Origin: Fervidibacillus halotolerans
GTDB taxonomy: Bacteria; Bacillota; Bacilli; Bacillales; Caldibacillaceae
DNA length: 64,000 nt
Reading direction: 5' to 3'
Assembly (NCBI RefSeq): GCF_026547205.1
Contig: NZ_CP106877.1
Span: 2,444,771 to 2,508,770, forward strand
Position numbers and translations under genes: made by a program. This document shows, piece by piece, positions 49,603 to 56,724 of this stretch (position 1 is its first letter; every line of letters starts with the position of its first letter). Below the pieces are notes generated by a model that saw only the letters and a list, made by a program, of their open reading frames with translations, did no database searches and had not been told where the DNA came from.

Positions 49603-50454
49603 TTATTCGTCTATTTTCGGTAACCATTTATCATTTCTGTCCACAATACGATTCAGATAATGTTCGTAAAGTGTTCGTTCCTTTGCCGTCATTTCACTAT
49701 TTATGACCGTTGCTTTACTAAAATGTTGGAGGGTACTGAAAAATCGGGTCATACATTGGTCGATCGTTAATTCCATTTGTAATAATTCCGATAGGGAAGC
49801 CATGACTTCTGGTCGAACTTGGGGATACTTTCCATTCGTTTGCTGGCCATTGATTGCCCGATTGTAAAATTCCCGGATCAATTCAGCCCTTTTCCCTCCA
49901 CTGCCGGAAATAGCCATATATATTTGCACGGCCACCCCATGTTTTAACCTCCGTTGGGAAATACCGGCAAATTTTTTCCCATCGATGCTCAAATCGTACG
50001 ACCCGGGACAGTATGAACCATCGATTTCCCGTGCCTCTATTTGATTCGTCACATCACGAAACATTTTTTGCACGAATTGATACATCGCTTCATAGCCTCG
50101 ATTAATATCAATACCCCGATCCTTTTCTGGAAAAATGAGGGTCATATTGAAAATCCCTTCATCGAGGACGACCGCCAATCCACCGGATGTACGAACGATA
50201 TAATCGTACCCTTGTTCTTTTAAAAATTGTAATCCTTCTTTTAAATTTGGCAAACGAACATCTTGAATGCCTAGCGAAATATATGGAAGATGAACCCATG
50301 TCCGTGCAACCGCCGGTGAGAGTCCTTTTCCAACAGATTCACATAATGTATCGTCGGTCGCAAAGGAATCGATCGGATTCGATCGTAACCCGATTGTAGA
50401 ATGATCGATGACTCGCCATCGGTCTTGTATTAAAAGGGACGTCGCTTCTTCCAT
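49603..50454 (-). CDS. lipL: Octanoyl-[GcvH]:protein N-octanoyltransferase
   Basis: Transfers octanoyl groups from the H protein of glycine cleavage to E2 subunits, the amidotransfer step of lipoate assembly. 283 residues. The catalytic cysteine is Cys149 in DGSYCPGSYDLSIDGKKFAG, where the family uses a Cys-Lys pair. The motif VRTSGGLAVVLDEG (about 88-101) contributes to the acyl site. Orthologous to B. subtilis ywfL by order between rsfA and pta. Confidence 0.94.
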   Translation of the reverse strand: MEEATSLLIQDRWRVIDHSTIGLRSNPIDSFATDDTLCESVGKGLSPAVARTWVHLPYISLGIQDVRLPNLKEGLQFLKEQGYDYIVRTSGGLAVVLDEGIFNMTLIFPEKDRGIDINRGYEAMYQFVQKMFRDVTNQIEAREIDGSYCPGSYDLSIDGKKFAGISQRRLKHGVAVQIYMAISGSGGKRAELIREFYNRAINGQQTNGKYPQVRPEVMASLSELLQMELTIDQCMTRFFSTLQHFSKATVINSEMTAKERTLYEHYLNRIVDRNDKWLPKIDE

Positions 50455-50516
50455 AGGATCCCCCTTCCGTTTTCCCTTCTACGAAAACTACTTTTATCGA
50501 TATAGGATTGTTTACG

Positions 50517-50556
50517 AAAAAGGACAGACTCCAACCAATCGATGTTGCGAGTCTAC
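50517..50556 (-). terminator. Probable terminator of pta
   Basis: Minus strand AGACTC-17-base loop-GAGTCT, then GTCCTTTTTC. Short stem, right placement. Confidence 0.5.
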
Positions 50557-50575
50557 CCCCATGTCACAGAAGCAA

Positions 50576-51553
50576 TTATATGCTTTGGGCTGCGGATATG
50601 ATGGCCAATTTATATACATCCTCATCATTACATCCACGGGACAAATCATTTACCGGTGCATTTAACCCTTGGAGAATCGGACCAATCGCTTCAAAGCCAC
50701 CTAAACGTTGGGCCATTTTATATCCGATATTCCCTGCTTCCAAACTCGGGAAAATAAATACGTTCGCGTCCCCTTTTATAACGGAATCCGGTGCTTTTTT
50801 CTCACTTACTTCTGGAACGTATGCTGCATCAAACTGAATTTCTCCATCGATAATCAAGTTTGGGTCCAATTGATTTGCAATTTTGACTGCCTCTGCCACC
50901 TTTTCGGTTTCCGGGGATTTCGCCGATCCCTTCGTTGAAAAACTTAACATGGCAATCTTCGGATCAATATCGAACATCTTTGCTGTTTTGGCACTTTCTA
51001 CAGCAATTTCCGCTAAGTCTTGAGCATCCAAGGAAATATTAATAGCACAGTCGGCAAAAACATATTTTTCTTCGCCTCGAACCATGACAAACGCTCCGGA
51101 AGTTTTTTTCACACCCGGCTTCGTTTTAATGATTTGTAATGCAGGTCTTACCGTATCCGCTGTAGAATGGATCGCTCCACTAACCAAACCATCCGCTTCA
51201 TTTATATAAACAAGCATCGTTCCAAAATAATTGACATCCTTCAACAATTTGCTTGCTTCTTCAACGGTAGCTTTTCCTTTCCGTCGTTCGACGAATTTCT
51301 CAACTAATCCGTCAAAATCCGGATAATGTTCAGGATCGATAATTGTTACTCCGTCGATTGATACACCGATTTCTTCCGCTTTTTTTGTCACCTCATCAAC
51401 ATTTCCAATCACGATCGGATTTAAAATATTTTCTTGAGCTAATCTGGAAACGGCTTTTAAAACCCGTGCATCTAATCCTTCAGGAAAGACGATCCTTCGA
51501 TTTTTTCCTTTGATTTTTTCCTTTGCAATCGTAAAAACATCCACTTCCATCAT
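50576..51553 (-). CDS. pta: Phosphate acetyltransferase
   Basis: Converts acetyl-CoA and phosphate to acetyl phosphate in overflow metabolism. 325 residues (B. subtilis 323). Motifs include IVFPEGLDARVLKAVSRL near the start, GAIHSTADTVRPALQIIKT, SFSTKGSAKSPETEKV and C-terminal NVFIFPSLEAGNIGYKMAQRLGG. The ATG follows AAGGAGGATATAAA. An upstream cre site suggests CcpA activation as in B. subtilis. Confidence 0.96.
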   Translation of the reverse strand: MMEVDVFTIAKEKIKGKNRRIVFPEGLDARVLKAVSRLAQENILNPIVIGNVDEVTKKAEEIGVSIDGVTIIDPEHYPDFDGLVEKFVERRKGKATVEEASKLLKDVNYFGTMLVYINEADGLVSGAIHSTADTVRPALQIIKTKPGVKKTSGAFVMVRGEEKYVFADCAINISLDAQDLAEIAVESAKTAKMFDIDPKIAMLSFSTKGSAKSPETEKVAEAVKIANQLDPNLIIDGEIQFDAAYVPEVSEKKAPDSVIKGDANVFIFPSLEAGNIGYKMAQRLGGFEAIGPILQGLNAPVNDLSRGCNDEDVYKLAIISAAQSI

Positions 51554-51585
51554 TTTATATCCTCCTTACTTACATATCCATTTTA

Positions 51586-51613
51586 AGAATACTACTTGTG
51601 AAATAAATTGCAA
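51586..51613 (-). promoter_or_regulatory. SigA promoter of pta
   Basis: TTGCAA (51608-51613) and TATTCT (51586-51591) with a 16-bp spacer on the minus strand, directly upstream of the pta ribosome binding site. Confidence 0.5.
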
Positions 51614-51671
51614 GGTTTCTATTTAAATAATCATTTCAAATTCCTTCCATCATGGGCTAACAGAAGATATA

Positions 51672-51685
51672 TTATAGCCCTTTCA
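51672..51685 (-). promoter_or_regulatory. cre-like site upstream of pta
   Basis: TGAAAGGGCTATAA on the minus strand is one base from the B. subtilis pta cre as I recall it (TGAAAGCGCTATAA). It is centred about 100 bp from the pta ATG and well upstream of the -35, the place where CcpA acts as activator. Confidence 0.6.
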
Positions 51686-51769
51686 CAAAATTGTCGGAAG
51701 TGTTTGAGAAGATTTTTCAATTAGCTATGTGCTATATTATGGTTGAATTAAACAAAGGAGGAATGTTTC

Positions 51770-52525
51770 ATGGGTGAACCTGTACAAACATTGGACGGTT
51801 GGTATACATTACATGATTTTCGAACCATTGATTGGGCGAGCTGGAAAGAGCTAACGGAAGAAGAAAGACGATCTGCCCTAGATGAATTTTATGAATTGGT
51901 GGACCGCTGGAACCGTACTGCCCAAGAAGAAAAAGGTAGCCACACCATCGCTTCGATCGTCGGTCAAAAAGCAGATCTCATGCTTATGATCTTACGCCCG
52001 ACGATGGAAGAATTAAATGAGATCGAAACAGAATTTAATAAATTAAAGCTAGCACAATTTCTACTTCCTGCCTATTCCCATGTATCTGTTGTAGAATTAA
52101 GCAATTATTTATCCGATGACAATAAGGGGAATCCTTACGAGAACCCGTATATCCGATCCCGTTTATATCCTTCCTTACCAAAGACGAAATATGTCTGTTT
52201 TTACCCGATGGATAAGCGTAGACAAGGGAACGACAACTGGTATATGTTGCCAATGGACGAGCGAAAAACATTGATGCAGAGCCATGGACAAATTGGTCGA
52301 AGTTACGGAGACCGGGTAAAACAAATTATTACCGGTTCCGTTGGGTTCGATGATTGGGAATGGGGTGTAACTTTATTTTCCGACGATGTTCTTCAATTTA
52401 AAAAATTAGTCTATGAAATGCGATTTGACGAAGTGAGCGCCCGATACGGCGAGTTTGGATCGTTTTTTGTCGGTACGATTTTGAATCGGGAAAAGGTTGA
52501 GCAATTATTCCACATTGATTCCTAA
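51770..52525 (+). CDS. hemQ: Coproheme decarboxylase HemQ
   Basis: Decarboxylates iron-coproporphyrin III to heme b with peroxide, last step of the coproporphyrin-dependent pathway of Gram-positives. 251 residues. The ferredoxin-like chlorite-dismutase fold shows the catalytic Tyr in [16 protein letters not shown] (about 143-158) and the proximal His in [18 protein letters not shown] (about 169-186). Starts after AAAGGAGG. Divergent from pta. Confidence 0.95.
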   Translation: MGEPVQTLDGWYTLHDFRTIDWASWKELTEEERRSALDEFYELVDRWNRTAQEEKGSHTIASIVGQKADLMLMILRPTMEELNEIETEFNKLKLAQFLLPAYSHVSVVELSNYLSDDNKGNPYENPYIRSRLYPSLPKTKYVCFYPMDKRRQGNDNWYMLPMDERKTLMQSHGQIGRSYGDRVKQIITGSVGFDDWEWGVTLFSDDVLQFKKLVYEMRFDEVSARYGEFGSFFVGTILNREKVEQLFHIDS

Positions 52526-52533
52526 TTTTTCAT

Positions 52534-52566
52534 AAATCGCTTCCTCTATGGGAGCGATTTTTTTTG
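52534..52566 (+). terminator. Terminator of hemQ
   Basis: AATCGCTTCC-TCTAT-GGGAGCGATT followed by TTTTTTT, 10 nt after the hemQ stop. Confidence 0.85.
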
Positions 52567-52616
52567 AAAAAATTTCCCGATAAGCGACCCATCCTATACA
52601 CGGGAAAAGGTTTTTG

Positions 52617-52646
52617 GCATAGTCCTAAAAATCCATTCATATAAAT
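52617..52646 (+). promoter_or_regulatory. Possible SigE promoter of cwlJ
   Basis: GCATAGT (52617-52623), 14-bp spacer and CATATAAAT (52638-52646) resemble the mother-cell SigE pattern (KHATATT-N14-CATACAHT). cwlJ is SigE-dependent in B. subtilis. Imperfect in both elements. Confidence 0.35.
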
Positions 52647-52706
52647 AAATGAACATTTTTTCAAAGGGTAATAGAAACGTCATCTATTCGAAATGGGGGA
52701 AGCGCA

Positions 52707-53129
52707 TTGGCGGTTATTCAATACAACACAGAGGAGATGAAATTACTGGCCCGTTTAATTCGAGCTGAGGCCGAAAGCGAGGGGAATCTCGGTATGTTAA
52801 TGGTTGGAAATGTCGCCGTCAATCGGGTTCGATCGACCTGCTTAGATTTTGAAAATATTCGAACCATCACCCAAATGGTGTACCAATCCCCTGGTGGCTT
52901 TGAGGCGGTACAAAAAGGATATTTTTATCAAGGGGCAAGACAAAACGAAATCAATTTGGCAAAACGAATTATTCGAGGAGAAAGGTTCCACCCGTCTACT
53001 TATTCCCTTTGGTTTTTTCGACCAACAGGTTCTTGTCCTGCCCAATGGTACGACCAGTGGAATACGGGAAGATATAAATCCCATTGTTTTTACTCTCCTA
53101 CCCAAACGGCTTGCCCGAGCGTTTACTAA
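52707..53129 (+). CDS. cwlJ: Spore cell wall hydrolase CwlJ
   Basis: Cortex-lytic enzyme in the spore coat needed for germination by Ca-DPA. 140 residues from a TTG after GGGGGAAG. The SleB/CwlJ hydrolase domain fills the protein: catalytic Glu in ARLIRAEAESEGNLGMLMVGNVAVNR (about residue 21), FEAVQKGYFYQGA, and C-terminal FRPTGSCPAQWY. No signal peptide, as expected for a coat protein made in the mother cell. Followed by gerQ, which holds it in the coat. Confidence 0.95.
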   Translation: MAVIQYNTEEMKLLARLIRAEAESEGNLGMLMVGNVAVNRVRSTCLDFENIRTITQMVYQSPGGFEAVQKGYFYQGARQNEINLAKRIIRGERFHPSTYSLWFFRPTGSCPAQWYDQWNTGRYKSHCFYSPTQTACPSVY

Positions 53130-53242
53130 TTCACGTACTTGTTATCCCTTTCATTTTTTCGCAGCAATACGGTTGAGTACAATTGATTCATGTTTGTCCG
53201 TGTTAAGGTGAAGATCATTAAATAAAGGAGGAGTTTCATATC

Positions 53243-53707
53243 ATGGCGAATCAATGGACTTATTATCCGTACTTCCGGCAAATGGGACCATACTTTGGAC
53301 AATATTATGCCCAACCGGCTCAACAATCATGGATGGGAAATACCCCAAATTTTCCACAAGTTCCGAGCGGTTCTACAATTCAAACTCCCGGAGTAGGTGT
53401 AACGGATCCACAAATACCAGGGATGCTCCCCGTCGAACAATCCTATATCGAAAATATTTTTCGACTGAACAAAGGAAAACGGGTAACCGTCTACATGTCC
53501 TTTGAAGGGAGTAAAGAATGGAATTCGAAAATATTTCAAGGAATCGTGGAAGCCGCTGGACGAGACCATTTAATTTTAAGTGATCCGAAATCTGGATATC
53601 GATATCTACTTCCCTTAGTCTATTTTAATTACGCCGTATTTGAAGAGGAATTAGATTACGAATATCCCATCGGTGCAAATCAAGGAGCAACCTACGCACC
53701 TCGATAA
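53243..53707 (+). CDS. gerQ: Spore coat protein GerQ
   Basis: 154-residue coat protein required for CwlJ localisation and cross-linked by transglutaminase. The N-terminal 65 residues are rich in Tyr, Gln, Pro and Gly (low complexity). The conserved C-terminal part starts near SYIENIFRLNKGKRVTVYMSFEG and contains RDHLILSDPKSGYRYLLPLVY. Starts after AAAGGAGGAG and lies 113 bp downstream of cwlJ, the usual pairing. Confidence 0.94.
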   Translation: MANQWTYYPYFRQMGPYFGQYYAQPAQQSWMGNTPNFPQVPSGSTIQTPGVGVTDPQIPGMLPVEQSYIENIFRLNKGKRVTVYMSFEGSKEWNSKIFQGIVEAAGRDHLILSDPKSGYRYLLPLVYFNYAVFEEELDYEYPIGANQGATYAPR

Positions 53708-53711
53708 AAAT

Positions 53712-53742
53712 TGGGGCTGTTCAAAAGTACAGCCCCCTTTTT
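53712..53742. terminator. Terminator between gerQ and ywdK
   Basis: GGGGCTGT-TCAAAAGT-ACAGCCCC then CTTTTT. The arm sequence is nearly that of the terminal hairpin of the dispersed repeat (9561, 29026, 56524), but no other part of the repeat is present. Confidence 0.85.
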
Positions 53743-53754
53743 CGTCGATTTATT

Positions 53755-54126
53755 TTAAAATAATTTGACCGAAACGATCATTAACAGGAACCAACCGATT
53801 AAAAAGGATACACCACCAAAGGGCGTAATCGCGCCGAGCTTACTGATTCCTGTTAAGCTGAGTACAAATAAACTACCGGAAAATAAAATGATTCCGATGA
53901 ACATCATCCAACCTGACCACGTCAATAACCCGTTTCCGGGAAATTTATCGATTAAAAGACCGATCGCCAGTAATGCACCGGCATGTAACATTTGGTATGT
54001 AACCCCCGTTTGCCACGTATCGATATATTTCGGATCGATTCTTCCTTCCAAGACATGGGCTCCAAAAGCACCGAGGGCAACGGATAAAAATCCATTTAAT
54101 GCACCGAAAAATAAAAATACATTCAC
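53755..54126 (-). CDS. ywdK: DUF423 membrane protein YwdK
   Basis: 123 residues, four membrane helices, DUF423 family. The N-terminal GALNGFLSVALGAFGAHVLEG (split by helix 1) and the DTWQTGVTYQMLHAGALLAIG segment are the family signature. Function unknown. It ends near the shared terminator and follows ywdI, as in B. subtilis. Confidence 0.88.
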   Translation of the reverse strand: MNVFLFFGALNGFLSVALGAFGAHVLEGRIDPKYIDTWQTGVTYQMLHAGALLAIGLLIDKFPGNGLLTWSGWMMFIGIILFSGSLFVLSLTGISKLGAITPFGGVSFLIGWFLLMIVSVKLF

Positions 54127-54151
54127 TTCCTATTTCCCCCTTTATCAACGA

Positions 54152-54403
54152 TTAAAAATCAAAGATGGAATCTCCCTCTTCCTTTTCTGTCTCAAAACGG
54201 TTGGCCATCGATATCGGTTTTTGTTCAACCATTTTACTTTGGAACGATGTTTGCTTTATTTCCATTTGTTCTTCCAAAAGAACTTCACATAAAGTTTTAA
54301 TAGCCTGTATGTGTTCTCGTATTTTCACTTCCGATGTTTCTTTTTTCGCCTCTACTACCTTTTCTTCCATTTTTTTAAGGACCGTTTGATAAGAAACTTG
54401 CAT
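54152..54403 (-). CDS. ywdI: YwdI family small protein
   Basis: 83 residues from the ATG of MQVSYQTVLKKMEEKV after AAAGGTGATGAA; the longer frame upstream is not supported by a ribosome binding site. Highly charged and helical, with a central ALKTLCEVLL-like segment (here AIKTLCEVLLEEQ) and an acidic end DSIFDF. Unknown function. Assigned by position beside ywdK and by the KTLCE segment. Divergent from the speE-like gene. Confidence 0.75.
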   Translation of the reverse strand: MQVSYQTVLKKMEEKVVEAKKETSEVKIREHIQAIKTLCEVLLEEQMEIKQTSFQSKMVEQKPISMANRFETEKEEGDSIFDF

Positions 54404-54545
54404 TTCATCACCTTTTTTCCCATAATGGTTACGTAATTTATTCCACTTTATTTTACAAAAAAATATCGTTACATGGAAATATTCCACCCTTTTATCTTTT
54501 CCCATTTCCACCAACGATTCGAATGTAGAAAAAGGAGGTTTTTAT

Positions 54546-55406
54546 ATGAAAGACGTAAACTGGATTGAAAACAAAGATGGCTCCCTCTGGTTGACGGAAG
54601 ATGACCGAGGGAATTTACAAATTCGTTACCGATTAAAAGATATTCTCTTTTCTGAACAATCCCCTTTCCAACATGTAGCCATCGTCGACACAGCCGATTT
54701 CGGTCGGACACTCGTTCTCGACGGGGTCGTTCAAACGACTGCAATCGATGGTCATATTTATAATGAAATGATTACCCATGTTCCGATTCACCTCCATCCA
54801 AATCCGAAAAAAGTATTAATTATCGGTGGAGGGGATTGCGGTGCTGCCCGTGAATTAACAAAATATGAAGGAATTGAACAGATCGATATGGTAGAAATTG
54901 ATGAACTCGTCGTGAAAGCTTGTAAAACCCATCTACCGGAAGTTTCCGGGAATTTATCCGATCCAAGGGTTCATTTTATTTTTGACGATGGTGTGAAATT
55001 CGTCAAAGAAAAGGAAAATGAATACGATTGTATTATCGTCGATTCCTCCGATCCGGTCGGTCCTGCAGAAGTATTGTTTGAATACGACTTTTACGCAAGT
55101 TTGAAACGGGCGTTGAAAGAAGACGGTCTCATGGTATGCCAAAGCCAATCGCCCATTTTTCATCAATCGATTTTAAAACAGACGGTTACGCACATTCGCA
55201 ACCTTTTCCCTGATTCAAAAACCTATACCGCCGTCGTACCTACATATCCAGGGGGATTATGGAGCTTTACGATCGGTTCTAAAAAATATCCAATCGATCC
55301 TAAAGCTGCACGAAAAGAGAACGTGAAAACAAAGTATTTTAATCGGAAAATTTTGGAAAGTTGTTTCATATTACCTGAATTTATGAAAGAGTTATTAAAT
55401 GAATAA
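54546..55406 (+). CDS. speE: Spermidine synthase-like polyamine aminopropyltransferase
   Basis: 286 residues after AAAAAGGAGG. The N-terminal beta-domain includes LVLDGVVQTTAIDGHIYNEM, the Rossmann domain carries the glycine motif GGGDCGAAREL (94-104), and the catalytic region DSSDPVGPAEVLF has the two Asp residues. The family norm is GGGDGG, so Cys98 replaces a glycine. No agmatinase gene (speB) is beside it, and it is not at the B. subtilis speE locus next to pbpG. It likely transfers aminopropyl groups, but the acceptor is uncertain. Confidence 0.85.
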   Translation: MKDVNWIENKDGSLWLTEDDRGNLQIRYRLKDILFSEQSPFQHVAIVDTADFGRTLVLDGVVQTTAIDGHIYNEMITHVPIHLHPNPKKVLIIGGGDCGAARELTKYEGIEQIDMVEIDELVVKACKTHLPEVSGNLSDPRVHFIFDDGVKFVKEKENEYDCIIVDSSDPVGPAEVLFEYDFYASLKRALKEDGLMVCQSQSPIFHQSILKQTVTHIRNLFPDSKTYTAVVPTYPGGLWSFTIGSKKYPIDPKAARKENVKTKYFNRKILESCFILPEFMKELLNE

Positions 55407-55412
55407 AAAAGA

Positions 55413-55455
55413 AGGGGCTAAAAGTCGATATTCCTTCGAATAGACGCCCCTTTTC
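55413..55455 (+). terminator. Terminator of the speE-like gene
   Basis: AAGGGGC-27-base loop-GCCCCTTTTC beginning 7 nt after the stop. Long loop, GC-rich stem. Confidence 0.6.
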
Positions 55456-55533
55456 CATATATGACATGTCCTATACCAATGTTTAACGTTTTTTTAACGA
55501 GTGAACCTTTTCAAACTTCCCTTTCTCACCGCA

Positions 55534-56283
55534 TTATTTTTCCGACTGAAATTGAATCTTTGTTTCATAACCGAATTGGCGGAAAAACGTCCCGATCACC
55601 CTTTCCGCCTGTTCTTCCGCTGATTGAAGCAACCCTTGCTCAATTGCTTCTTGAAGAACTTGCTCCCGAGCGAGTTCAGCCATTTCATATCCTTCTTCTA
55701 TATCCGCCTTTCCCCGAAATAGCCCTTCCGATGAATACACTTGAGCTTTAGAAAAATCTAAAGACGGCTGTTGAATAATTTCGGCCTTCGGTAAAGTCAA
55801 CTGGATGATGTTCCTTTCTTCATCAATTTGAACGTCATCTTCCTGAACTTTGCTCAAATCGACCCCTGCTGTCACTTCCCCTGGAATGATGAGTAACGTC
55901 TTTCTTTTCGTTCCAGGAATGTTCGCATCGATTTTTCTTCCAAACAATTCATTATCTTCCTGTTCAACAACGGCCTTCATATATGCTTTAGCAGTTGTGA
56001 GGGATGATAATTGTTGAATTTGTTCGGCGAAACTGGAAACGGTATTCGTAACCGTTCCTTCCTTCGTCAAGGCGGATCGAATTGAAAAGATTGCAAAGAA
56101 AAGAAGAACGATCACAAGCACAATTCCAATGAGAATACTCGTTCGTTTCAACCACCGTAACGAAATTTTATGTCTCGTCTGATCCATCGTGGCTACAGTC
56201 GCTGCGGATTCCATCTTCGTCCGTTTCAATTCTTCTTTTATTTGTTCGATTTCTTCTTTCATTTTCTCTTCCTTTGATGTCAT
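55534..56283 (-). CDS. DUF4230 membrane-anchored protein
   Basis: 249 residues of unknown function. A charged cytoplasmic coil (1-30) is followed by a single membrane helix (about 49-68), then an extracellular domain that matches the DUF4230 pattern: TLLIIPGEVTAGVDLSKV (about 130-147), IIQLTLPKAEI and a helical C-terminus rich in Glu and Gln (AREQVLQEAIEQGLLQSAEE). Probably surface exposed. The 240 bp upstream (56284-56523) hold no recognisable gene. Confidence 0.8.
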   Translation of the reverse strand: MTSKEEKMKEEIEQIKEELKRTKMESAATVATMDQTRHKISLRWLKRTSILIGIVLVIVLLFFAIFSIRSALTKEGTVTNTVSSFAEQIQQLSSLTTAKAYMKAVVEQEDNELFGRKIDANIPGTKRKTLLIIPGEVTAGVDLSKVQEDDVQIDEERNIIQLTLPKAEIIQQPSLDFSKAQVYSSEGLFRGKADIEEGYEMAELAREQVLQEAIEQGLLQSAEEQAERVIGTFFRQFGYETKIQFQSEK

Positions 56284-56523
56284 ATGAACCTCGCCCCCTT
56301 GCCTCGTTTATTTTTCTATGAATTAGGCTTTGTTTTTTTAAAATAGTATAATTGATTTCGTGATTTTTCGATGCGGATAGAGATTTTTGCAAGAAGTCGA
56401 TTTACTAGAAGATGACTTTTCAGAAAATATAGATCGTCACTTGCATATACGGAATTGGAGGCTATTTTTATTCATTTTTTAAGTCAATTTTAGTACAAGG
56501 GATGAAAAAAGCCCATTAAAAAC

Positions 56524-56710
56524 GGGGCTGCCAAAACGTACAGCCCCTTTCTTCGTAAATGAAATTCGATAGATTTCATTTCGATGGCGTCCCTTTCCGC
56601 GTGCACACCCGACTGGCTAGTTTTCCTGTAGGGTCATCGGCTCGTGCTGTTCCCGCTGGAGTCACCGCCACCTTTCCTTTCATCAACTTCAGGACTGATC
56701 GAACAGTCCC
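56524..56710 (-). repeat. Dispersed intergenic repeat, copy C
   Basis: 187 bp, same orientation as copy A. On the minus strand: GGGACTGTTCGATCAGTCC, AAGTTGATGAAAGGAAAGG, CAGCGGGAACAGCACGAGC, GCGGAAAGGGACG, then the closing GGGGCTGTACGTTTTGGCAGCCCC. It starts 15 bp after the GH65 stop codon. Copies A and C share nearly all of the first 45 and last 50 bp. Confidence 0.85.
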
Positions 56711-56724
56711 GTCTGTTTTTTGGA

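Noticed and set aside
55461..55751. 96-codon plus-strand frame after the speE-like gene
   Set aside because: Mostly antisense to the DUF4230 gene, no ribosome binding site, composition of a shadow.
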